From the NCBI GenBank assembly GCA_934277655.1, contig CAKQVC010000022.1, positions 1-14,342 on the forward strand: a stretch of DNA of 14,342 bases. The letters run 5' to 3'. Source of the DNA: an uncultured Clostridia bacterium. Its GTDB lineage: Bacteria; Bacillota; Clostridia; Peptostreptococcales; Anaerovoracaceae. Of this stretch, positions 1 through 6,141 are shown piece by piece. A program made the position numbers and the translations under genes. Position 1 is the first letter of the stretch; each line of letters starts with the position of its first letter. Below the pieces are notes generated by a model. It was not told the origin of the DNA. It did not search any database and saw only the letters and a list, made by a program, of their open reading frames with translations.

Positions 1-3
1 AGG

Positions 4-1557
4 ATGAAAAGCAAACTTAACCTTGACTCGAAAGTCGTTGACAGTGCTCGTCAGCATGCCGCAAATATTGCACATGACATGCAGGAATTTATTGAGCGCC
101 ACACAACCGTATCTACAGAGAGAACAATTGTTAGACTTTTGGGTATTGATGGTGTAGATGAACTGGAAACACCGCTTCCAAACGTGGTTGTAGACCATAT
201 CAAGGATGCAGGAGCACTTCCTACAGGAGCAGCTTACTGGATTGGTAATGCCATCGTTCAGACTGGAAAGAAGCCGCAGGAAATTGCAGAAGAAGTTGCG
301 GCTGGCAAAATGGAGATTACAAAGTTACCGACTTGTTCTCAGGCTGAAGCAGCAGAAGCTTTAAAGCCTGCAATCAAGGAAACTTTCGCAAAAATTGATG
401 CTCAGAAAGCAAAACGTCAGGAATACCTTGATACCATCGGTGAAGGCGCAGAACCTTACATTTATGTAATCGTAGCTACAGGTAACATTTATGAAGACGT
501 TATCCAGGCACAGGCTGCTGCAAGACAGGGTGCTGATATCATTGCTGTTATCAGAACGACTGCTCAGTCTCTGCTTGACTACGTTCCTTACGGAGCAACC
601 ACAGAAGGTTTCGGTGGTACATATGCAACTCAGGAAAACTTCAGAATCATGAGAAAAGCTCTTGATGAAGTTGGTGAAGAAGTTGGAAGATATATCAGAT
701 TATGTAACTACTCTTCCGGTATGTGTATGCCTGAGATCGCTGCAATGGGTGCACTTGAAAGACTTGACGTTATGCTGAATGACGCAATCTACGGTATCCT
801 GTTTAGAGATATCAACATGCAGAGAACACTGGTTGACCAGTTCATGTCCAGAGTTATCATCGGATACTGCGGTATCATCTTTAACTCCGGTGAAGATAAC
901 TACCTCACTACAGACGATGCAATCGAAGCAGCACATACAGTAACAGCTTCCCAGTTCATCAACGAACAGTTCGCTGTACTTGCTAACATTCCGGAAAACC
1001 AGATGGGTCTTGGACATGCTTTCGAAATGGATCCGAACACAGAAGACGGATTCCTGCTTGAACTGTCACAGGCACAGATGGCAAGAGAAATCTTCCCGAA
1101 TGCAAGATTAAAATACATGCCGCCTACAAAATTCATGACAGGAAACATCTTCAAGGGACACCTTCAGGATGCTCTGTTCAACCTGGTAACAGTTTGGACT
1201 CACCAGTCACTGCTTCTGACAGGTATGCTTACAGAAGCTATCCATACACCACTGATGCAGGATAGATACCTGGCTATCGAAAATGCTAAGTATATCTTCA
1301 ACAACTGCAGACACATCGGTGATGAAGTAGAGTTCAAAGAAGGCGGAATCATTCAGAGCCGTGCACAGGAAGTTCTGGGCAAGGCAGATGCACTTCTTGC
1401 TGAAGTAGAAAAAGAAGGTCTTTTCTCTACAATCGAAAAAGGTATTTTCGGCGGCGTAAAACGTCCGTTCGATGGTGGACATGGTCTTGAAGGCGTTTGC
1501 ATAAAGGGCGAAAACTACTTCAACCCATTCATTGAATTATTTATGGATCACGAATAG
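4..1557 (+). CDS. kamD: Lysine 5,6-aminomutase, alpha subunit
   Basis: This is the large subunit of the adenosylcobalamin- and PLP-dependent aminomutase that moves the terminal amino group of beta-lysine or D-lysine from C6 to C5 in anaerobic lysine fermentation. The 517-residue product matches the length and remembered sequence of clostridial KamD nearly end to end. Conserved blocks include YVIVATGNIYED (about residue 153), RTTAQSLLDYVPYGATTEGF (about 180-200), GLGHAFEMDP and PPTKFMTGNIFKGH (about 375-388), and GIFGGVKRP near the C-terminus. In the family this subunit forms a TIM barrel that holds substrate and PLP, while the beta subunit carries B12. Only AGG of the ribosome binding site is visible because the window begins here, so upstream operon genes are cut off. 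The next gene, kamE, starts 14 bp downstream. Codon use is strongly biased (mostly AGA/CGT for Arg), as expected for a highly expressed catabolic enzyme. Confidence 0.96.
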   Translation: MKSKLNLDSKVVDSARQHAANIAHDMQEFIERHTTVSTERTIVRLLGIDGVDELETPLPNVVVDHIKDAGALPTGAAYWIGNAIVQTGKKPQEIAEEVAAGKMEITKLPTCSQAEAAEALKPAIKETFAKIDAQKAKRQEYLDTIGEGAEPYIYVIVATGNIYEDVIQAQAAARQGADIIAVIRTTAQSLLDYVPYGATTEGFGGTYATQENFRIMRKALDEVGEEVGRYIRLCNYSSGMCMPEIAAMGALERLDVMLNDAIYGILFRDINMQRTLVDQFMSRVIIGYCGIIFNSGEDNYLTTDDAIEAAHTVTASQFINEQFAVLANIPENQMGLGHAFEMDPNTEDGFLLELSQAQMAREIFPNARLKYMPPTKFMTGNIFKGHLQDALFNLVTVWTHQSLLLTGMLTEAIHTPLMQDRYLAIENAKYIFNNCRHIGDEVEFKEGGIIQSRAQEVLGKADALLAEVEKEGLFSTIEKGIFGGVKRPFDGGHGLEGVCIKGENYFNPFIELFMDHE

Positions 1558-1571
1558 GGAGGTGCACAACA

Positions 1572-2366
1572 ATGGCAGAAACTAAGACAGCAACGACTCA
1601 GGTCGATTTAACATGTGTGAAACCTTACGGTGACGCATTAAATGATGGTAAAGTTCAGTTAGCATTCACTCTTCCGGTACCTTACGGTGAAGAAGCTGAA
1701 GAATGCGCAAAGCAATATGCAAGAAAGCTTGGTTTAGAAGAACCAAACGTTGCTTATTACTGCGAACTGACAACAGGATATACATTCTTTAACATTTACG
1801 GATCTGCAACTCCGACAATCGACTACACGGCAATCAAAGTTCCAAAGGTAGAAGGAACTGTTATGGACCGTGTAGAATGCGGAGAATGGATCGGAGAACA
1901 CATTGGCAGAGATATCGTAGTTGTAGGTGCTTCTATTGAATCTGACGCACATACTGTAGGTATCGACGCTATCATTCAGATGAAGGGCTTCCACGGTCAC
2001 TTCGGTCTGGAAAGATTTAAACACGTAGTTCCTTATAACATGGGTTCCCAGGTTCCTTGCGAAGCCTTAATTGCAAAAGCTAAGGAAGTCAATGCGGATG
2101 CTATTCTGGTTTCCCAGACAGTAACTCAGAAAGACATTCATATTAAGCAGCTGACAAAGATGGTAGAACTGCTTGAAGCTGAAGGTCTTCGTGACAAGGT
2201 TATCCTTACTTGCGGCGGACCTAGAATTTCCCATGAGCTTGCACAGGAATTAGGTTATGATGCTGGTTTTGGTCCTGGAAAATATGCAGAACACGTTATG
2301 TCCTACATCATGCAGGAAGTTGAAAAGCGCGGATGGCAGGATAAACCAAACATTGCAGACAGATAA
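1572..2366 (+). CDS. kamE: Lysine 5,6-aminomutase, beta (B12-binding) subunit
   Basis: This is the small subunit of lysine 5,6-aminomutase, which partners KamD. It is 264 residues, the usual family length. The N-terminal part (about 1-95) corresponds to the dimerisation domain and the C-terminal part (about 112-255) to a Rossmann-type cobalamin-binding domain. The base-off/His-on B12 motif DxHxxG is seen as D125-A-H127-T-V-G130. A lysine 11 residues later (K138 in QMKGFHGHFG) sits where the family has the lysine that forms the internal aldimine with PLP; in the Clostridium sticklandii enzyme His133 and Lys144 have the same spacing. A late GG element (TCGGPR, about 213-218) fits the nucleotide-binding loop. 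A strong GGAGGT site (1558-1563) lies 8 nt before the ATG, directly after the kamD stop. All catalytic features appear intact. Confidence 0.96.
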   Translation: MAETKTATTQVDLTCVKPYGDALNDGKVQLAFTLPVPYGEEAEECAKQYARKLGLEEPNVAYYCELTTGYTFFNIYGSATPTIDYTAIKVPKVEGTVMDRVECGEWIGEHIGRDIVVVGASIESDAHTVGIDAIIQMKGFHGHFGLERFKHVVPYNMGSQVPCEALIAKAKEVNADAILVSQTVTQKDIHIKQLTKMVELLEAEGLRDKVILTCGGPRISHELAQELGYDAGFGPGKYAEHVMSYIMQEVEKRGWQDKPNIADR

Positions 2367-2374
2367 GAAACTTT

Positions 2375-2403
2375 TTGCCCGGCTGCTGCGACATGCCGGG
2401 CAA
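2375..2403 (+). other. Hairpin after kamE without a T-tract
   Basis: TTGCCCGGC (2375-2383) pairs perfectly with GCCGGGCAA (2395-2403), giving a 9-bp GC-rich stem with an 11-nt loop. The T-run precedes the stem rather than following it, so this is not a normal rho-independent terminator on the plus strand. On the minus strand it would be followed by A rather than U. It could stabilise the kamDE mRNA 3' end or be a processing site between kamDE and atoDA. Function is inferred; the inverted repeat is seen directly. Confidence 0.6.
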
Positions 2404-2419
2404 GTGAGCTTTATACATC

Positions 2420-2448
2420 TTGACAGAACTTGCGCAATGCAGTAGTAT
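2420..2448 (+). promoter_or_regulatory. Possible promoter before atoD
   Basis: A perfect -35 hexamer TTGACA (2420-2425) is followed after 17 nt by TAGTAT (2443-2448), a 4/6 match to TATAAT. An alternative -10, TATAGA, lies at 2446-2451. Transcription from here would give atoDA its own mRNA with a short leader. The weak -10 makes this moderate evidence, and read-through from kamDE is equally possible. Confidence 0.4.
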
Positions 2449-2490
2449 AGATATTGATGTATATGTAATATTTAACAGGAAGGTGAAAAA

Positions 2491-3216
2491 ATGATTAACA
2501 AAATTAAAACTGCTCAGGAAGCAGTAGCCGGTGTTAAAGACGGCATGACGATCATGGTTGGTGGATTCCTTGCAACAGGATCTCCTGAAATCCTGATGGA
2601 TGCACTGGTTGAAAAGGGAGTAAAGCACCTTACCGTAATCGGTAACGATGGTGGCCTTGACGTTGGTCAGCCTGCAGGCGAATTTGCAGGTAAGACAGCA
2701 AGAGGTATCGGTAAATTACTGGAAAACCACATGGTAGACCACATTATCGCATCTCACCTGGGCGTTAACCCTAAAATCAATGAACAGATTTCTGAAGGTA
2801 CTTTAAAGTATACTTTAGTACCGCAGGGAACTTTAGCTGAAAAGATCAGAGCAGCAGCTTATGGTCTTGGCGGCGTTCTGACTCCGACAGGTGTAGGTAC
2901 TCCGATGGAAACAGAAGTTGATGAACTGGGCAGAACGAAGAAGGTTGTAGAAATTGAAGGTAAGAAATACTTATTTGAATTACCTCTGTTTGCTGACTAT
3001 TCTTTCATCAGACCATCTGTTGCTGATAAATTCGGTAACTACTACTGCTCTAAGGCAACAAAGAACTTCAACTACGTTATGGCAGGTGCTTCCGATCACA
3101 CAATCATTGCACCTGAAAAATTAGTAGAAATCGGAGAAATCGATCCGGATTACTTTGCAGTTGCAGGCGTTCTGGTAGAATCTATCGTGGAAGGAGAAAA
3201 GAAATGGCAGATTTAA
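2491..3216 (+). CDS. atoD: Acetoacetate/butyrate CoA-transferase, alpha subunit
   Basis: This is the alpha subunit of a family I (3-oxoacid-type) CoA-transferase. In lysine fermenters this enzyme moves CoA from butyryl-CoA to acetoacetate, releasing butyrate and regenerating acetoacetyl-CoA; that role is inferred from the adjacent kamDE. The 241-residue product has the family glycine-rich signature MTIMVGGFLATGSPE near residue 20, the core GGLDVGQ and GEFAGKTARGIG region, and TPTGVGTP at about 132-139. The final FAVAGVLVESIVEGEKKWQI tail is typical of AtoD-like subunits. The ATG follows AGGAAGGTG (2477-2485) at 5 nt spacing. The gene overlaps atoA by 13 bp, so the subunits are probably translationally coupled. 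Substrate choice between acetate, butyrate and other short acyl-CoAs cannot be settled from sequence alone. Confidence 0.92.
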   Translation: MINKIKTAQEAVAGVKDGMTIMVGGFLATGSPEILMDALVEKGVKHLTVIGNDGGLDVGQPAGEFAGKTARGIGKLLENHMVDHIIASHLGVNPKINEQISEGTLKYTLVPQGTLAEKIRAAAYGLGGVLTPTGVGTPMETEVDELGRTKKVVEIEGKKYLFELPLFADYSFIRPSVADKFGNYYCSKATKNFNYVMAGASDHTIIAPEKLVEIGEIDPDYFAVAGVLVESIVEGEKKWQI

Positions 3217-3860
3217 AAGCAAGAATCGCGAAAAGATGCGCGAAAGAATTTCAGGATGGTGAATTCATTAACTTAGGAATCGGTCTTCCGACAATGGTAG
3301 CAGATTACCTTCCTGAAGATATCCAGGTTACCTGCCACTCCGAAAACGGATTCGCAGGTATCGACGAAGTTGCAACAGCAGAAAACCTTGACGTTGATAT
3401 CATCAACTCCGGCGGAACTTACGTAACAGTAGTTCCAAGAGTAAAATATTTCGATACAGCTGAATCTTTCGGTCTCGTGAGAGGCGGACATGTAAAAGCT
3501 ACTGTACTGGGAGCTATGCAGGTTGCTGAAAACGGAGACCTTGCTAACTGGATTGTACCGGGTAAGAAGGTAGCTGGTATGGGCGGTGCTATGGACCTTT
3601 GTGCAGGATGCCCGCAGGTTATCATCACAATGCTTCATACTCAGAAGGGTGCACACAAGATTTTAAAGGAATGCACACTTCCGCTTACTGCAGAAAGATG
3701 CGTAACTAAGATCATTACTGAAATGGCAGTTATCGAAGTTAGAGATGACGGTCTTTGGGTAACTGAACTTCATCCAGACTTCACTTGGGAAGAATTACAG
3801 GCTGCAACAGGCTGTGAACTTCACAAGGATCCTAATATGAAGGCTATGGAAGAAGAGTAA
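3204..3860 (+). CDS. atoA: Acetoacetate/butyrate CoA-transferase, beta subunit
   Basis: This is the catalytic beta subunit of the family I CoA-transferase; AtoDA enzymes act as cytoplasmic heteromers. The 218-residue product has the start motif FINLGIGLPTMVADYLP (about 21-37) and the active-site signature HSENGFAG. Its E47 is expected to form the glutamyl-CoA thioester intermediate. The later GKKVAGMGGAMDLCAG and EMAVIEV segments are also family-typical. The ATG at 3204 lies inside atoD and is preceded by AAGGAG (3191-3196) at 7 nt, which supports this start. The gene ends at 3860 and is followed at once by a tandem array of hairpins with T-tracts, so it is probably the last gene of the lysine operon. 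Confidence 0.93.
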   Translation: MADLKARIAKRCAKEFQDGEFINLGIGLPTMVADYLPEDIQVTCHSENGFAGIDEVATAENLDVDIINSGGTYVTVVPRVKYFDTAESFGLVRGGHVKATVLGAMQVAENGDLANWIVPGKKVAGMGGAMDLCAGCPQVIITMLHTQKGAHKILKECTLPLTAERCVTKIITEMAVIEVRDDGLWVTELHPDFTWEELQAATGCELHKDPNMKAMEEE

Positions 3861-3870
3861 AATGCTTGCT

Positions 3871-3975
3871 AAAATCGTCTGTGGCGTTGTCTGCTACGAT
3901 GCTTTGCGGTGCTCATGTACTTCTATGTACGCTCCGCTCCTCGACATCTAGCCGCCTAGCCACAGGCGATTTTTT
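3871..3975 (+). terminator. Long structured hairpin ending in a T-tract
   Basis: AAAATCGTCTGTGGC (3871-3885) pairs with GCCACAGGCGATTTT (3959-3973) over 15 bp with a single G-U wobble, and the right arm runs into six T residues (3970-3975). The roughly 73-nt interior holds a further nested stem: GCGG (3906-3909) with CCGC (3934-3937), and GTAC (3917-3920) with GTAC (3927-3930) around the loop TTCTAT. Position 10 bp after the atoA stop suggests an intrinsic terminator for the lysine operon. The large folded loop is unusual for a simple terminator and resembles a dispersed palindromic repeat unit. Confidence 0.7.
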
Positions 3976-3989
3976 CTGCGTATTTAGAA

Positions 3990-4048
3990 CGAATCTTCGA
4001 TTTTTATGCCGCGCGTGCGGCAGGCGGCATTGCCGCAGGGAAGATTCG
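3990..4048 (+). repeat. Three-way inverted repeat with alternative pairings
   Basis: An outer stem CGAATCTT (3990-3997) with AAGATTCG (4041-4048) encloses two GC-rich hairpins. The first is TGCCGC/GCGGCA (4007-4012 with 4017-4022); the second is GCGGC/GCCGC (4024-4028 with 4032-4036). The four arms are alternating copies of the same six-base word and its complement, so arms 1 and 3, or 2 and 4, could also pair. No T-tract follows. Function unknown. Confidence 0.6.
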
Positions 4049-4050
4049 AT

Positions 4051-4080
4051 ATAATTCTCTCGGCATTGTCCGAGAATTAT
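4051..4080 (+). repeat. Inverted repeat, third of four tandem hairpins
   Basis: ATAATTCTC-t-CGG (4051-4063) pairs with CCGAGAATTAT (4070-4080), giving 11 bp with one bulged T and the 6-nt loop CATTGT. The structure is AT-rich at its base and has no T-tract. It sits 2 bp after the preceding cruciform-like element and 12 bp before the terminator stem. No protein-binding assignment can be made. Confidence 0.55.
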
Positions 4081-4092
4081 AAAGACGCTAGG

Positions 4093-4116
4093 GCGGCTCG
4101 TAAGAGCCGCTTTTTT
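4093..4116 (+). terminator. Rho-independent terminator
   Basis: GCGGCTC (4093-4099) pairs perfectly with GAGCCGC (4104-4110) across the tetraloop GTAA and is followed by six T residues (4111-4116). This is a canonical intrinsic terminator. It is the last of four hairpins after atoA, so the lysine operon and the next operon appear well insulated. Confidence 0.88.
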
Positions 4117-4452
4117 GCTGAGCAAGTTTCGGATTGTTGTTTCATCCCGAGAATTCAAGCATTCATGCAATCAGAAGTTTACTGAAATTACTGAAAAATA
4201 TGAAATGCCACTAAAAACATATGAAAATATTTATTTTTATCCTATAATTACTGAGAAAGATGTGTTAAAATATATATTGCGACAATCAACGACAGGAAGG
4301 ATCCTTGAAAACCCGAAGAATTAGAAAATCCAACGAGTACGAAGTGTTTGAAGTAAAAAACCCGAAGACATCGAAGAAAGCTCGGAAGGAGAGGGATGTT
4401 GCGAGGAGAAAACAAAATGCTTGTCGGAAAGAAAAATCAGGAGTGTAACAAA
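4117..4452 (+). promoter_or_regulatory. AT-rich leader and possible promoter of the second operon
   Basis: No convincing gene is present. Possible -10 elements are TATAAT (4243-4248) and an extended-type TGTTAAAAT (4263-4271), but neither has a good -35 at 16-18 bp, so the promoter is not firmly placed. The word AAAACCCGAAGA occurs twice, 49 bp apart (4308-4319 and 4357-4368). Purine-rich runs at 4386-4391, 4404-4408 and 4439-4443 each precede an in-frame ATG of the ligase gene. I saw no T-box or recognised riboswitch core. Confidence 0.35.
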
Positions 4453-6105
4453 ATGACAATTATTGATTTACTGGAGCATAATGCACTTCAGTATCCGAGC
4501 GAGAGTGCGTTGGTGGAGATCAATCCGAAATTCGAGCCGTCCAGCCGGATTACATGGAAAGATTATGCACTGATACAGCCGGAACCTGGACAGCCGTTCA
4601 GACGGGAAATCACGTGGGAGGACTTTAATAAAAAAGCAAATCGATTTGCAAATTTGCTGCTGACCCGTGGTTGTAAAAAAGGAGATAAAATCGCTATTCT
4701 TTTGATGAACTCGATTGAATGGCTTCCGATATATTTTGGTATTTTAAAGGCAGGTGCTGTGGTAGTGCCGCTGAATTACCGTTATACAGCCGATGAAATT
4801 AAATACTGTCTGGAGAAGGCAGATTGCCGTATGGTAATCTTTGGACCAGAGTTTATTGGACGTATGGAAGAAATCTGTGACAGACTGAAAAACATTGATC
4901 ACATGTTTTATGTGGGAGAGGACTGCCCGACCTTTGCGGATAATTATGAAGATATGATTGCATACTGTTCCAGTCATGCACCCCAAAATATTACGATTAC
5001 CGAAGAGGATGATGGAGCTGTTTATTTCTCATCTGGAACGACAGGATTTCCGAAGGCTATCCTGCACGCACACCGTAGTTTGATCCATGCGGCGAGAACC
5101 GAGCAGAACCACCATCACCAGACACATGATGATGTTTTCCTCTGTATACCACCTCTGTATCACACGGGAGCGAAGATGCACTGGTTCGGGTCTTTAATGG
5201 TAGGTGGCAAGGCAGTTCTTCTCAAGGGTACTGACCCGGAATCGATCATCCAGACCGTTTCTAATGAAAAATGCACGATCGTGTGGCTGCTTGTGCCATG
5301 GGTTCAGGATATCTTGGATGCCATCGACAGGGGCGACATTAAGCTGGAAGATTACCAGTTGAGTCAGTGGCGCCTGATGCATATCGGTGCACAGCCGGTA
5401 CCGCCGTCACTGATCAAACGTTGGCTGAAAGTTTTTCCGAACCATGATTATGATACCAATTATGGGCTTTCAGAGTCCATCGGTCCAGGTTGCGTACATT
5501 TAGGACTGGGTAATATACATAAAGTAGGAGCCATCGGGAAAGCCGGATATGGATGGACGGTCTGCATTGCAGATGCGAAGGGACAGCCAGTGCGTAAGGG
5601 CGAAGTCGGAGAACTTTGCGTGAAAGGTCCAGGAGTGATGAAGTGCTATTATAAAGACGAAAAAGCCAGTGCGGAAGTTCTCAGAGGTGGATGGCTGCTG
5701 ACTGGCGATATGGCAATGGAAGACGAAGATGGATTCATCTATCTGGTTGACCGGAAGAAAGATGTTATTATTTCCGGAGGCGAAAATCTGTACCCGGTTC
5801 AGATCGAAGATTTTATCCGAAAGAATGATAAAGTAAAGGATGTCGCAGTCATCGGGCTTGCGGACAGCAGATTGGGCGAGATTGCGGCGGCAGTTGTGGA
5901 AGTAAAACCAGGAGAAGAAATGACAGAAGAAGAACTGGCAGAGTTCTGCCTGGGACTTCCGCGTTATAAACGCCCGCGCAAAATCATTTTTGCAGATGTT
6001 CCGAGAAATCCGACCGGCAAGATCGAAAAACCAGTTCTGCGCCAAAGATACGGCGGCGAGCAGGTTGTGGCACAGCAGATTGAGCAGGCAGAAAAAGAAC
6101 AATAA
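4453..6105 (+). CDS. AMP-forming acyl/aryl-CoA ligase
   Basis: This is a class I adenylate-forming enzyme, expected to make an acyl-AMP from a carboxylic acid and ATP and then transfer the acyl group to CoA. Numbering is from the ATG at 4453. Visible motifs are the P-loop-like SSGTTG (193-198), the core NYGLSES, the ATP/hinge region GDMAMEDEDGFIYLVDRKKD, SGGENLYPVQIE, and NPTGKIEK near the C-terminus with the catalytic lysine. Two longer in-frame starts exist (4396 and 4417), each with its own purine-rich site. I chose 4453 because the family-like sequence begins at MTIIDLLEHNA and AGGAG (4439-4443) lies 9 nt upstream. About 20 residues near the N-terminus form an apparent extra segment between two similar RxTW(K/E)D motifs. 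Linkage to iorAB suggests an aryl or branched acid substrate, but this is inference; medium-chain fatty acids remain possible. Confidence 0.88.
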   Translation: MTIIDLLEHNALQYPSESALVEINPKFEPSSRITWKDYALIQPEPGQPFRREITWEDFNKKANRFANLLLTRGCKKGDKIAILLMNSIEWLPIYFGILKAGAVVVPLNYRYTADEIKYCLEKADCRMVIFGPEFIGRMEEICDRLKNIDHMFYVGEDCPTFADNYEDMIAYCSSHAPQNITITEEDDGAVYFSSGTTGFPKAILHAHRSLIHAARTEQNHHHQTHDDVFLCIPPLYHTGAKMHWFGSLMVGGKAVLLKGTDPESIIQTVSNEKCTIVWLLVPWVQDILDAIDRGDIKLEDYQLSQWRLMHIGAQPVPPSLIKRWLKVFPNHDYDTNYGLSESIGPGCVHLGLGNIHKVGAIGKAGYGWTVCIADAKGQPVRKGEVGELCVKGPGVMKCYYKDEKASAEVLRGGWLLTGDMAMEDEDGFIYLVDRKKDVIISGGENLYPVQIEDFIRKNDKVKDVAVIGLADSRLGEIAAAVVEVKPGEEMTEEELAEFCLGLPRYKRPRKIIFADVPRNPTGKIEKPVLRQRYGGEQVVAQQIEQAEKEQ

Positions 6106-6141
6106 GAAAGTGGAATAATGACGAAAGGAATCAAAAAAAAT

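Noticed and set aside
3866..4054. A short plus-strand open frame (62 codons) after atoA
   Set aside because: It runs across the arms of inverted repeats and its sequence is explained by them. It has no ribosome binding site or family resemblance.
4115..4324. An open frame of 69 codons starting with TTG after the terminator
   Set aside because: It starts inside the terminator T-tract and has no ribosome binding site; its composition only reflects AT-rich DNA. A decayed gene fragment cannot be excluded, but I cannot support it.
4308..4368. Direct repeat AAAACCCGAAGA as the start of a CRISPR array or iteron
   Set aside because: There are only two copies, 12 bp long and in a purine-rich stretch; no third copy or regular spacing.
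4269..4448. A Lys/Arg-rich open frame running into the ligase start in another frame
   Set aside because: There is no start codon with a ribosome site, and the basic composition comes from the purine-rich leader.
4117..4452. A T-box or riboswitch in the long leader before the aryl-acid operon
   Set aside because: I searched by eye for the T-box core (AGGGTGGNACCGCG) and for an anti-terminator/terminator pair between 4117 and the ligase start and saw neither.
5500..6102. A 200-codon open frame on the minus strand inside the CoA ligase
   Set aside because: It lies wholly within a well-supported ligase gene whose motifs are in the plus-strand frame. Its translation is Phe/Ile/Cys-rich with no recognisable family, typical of an antisense shadow.
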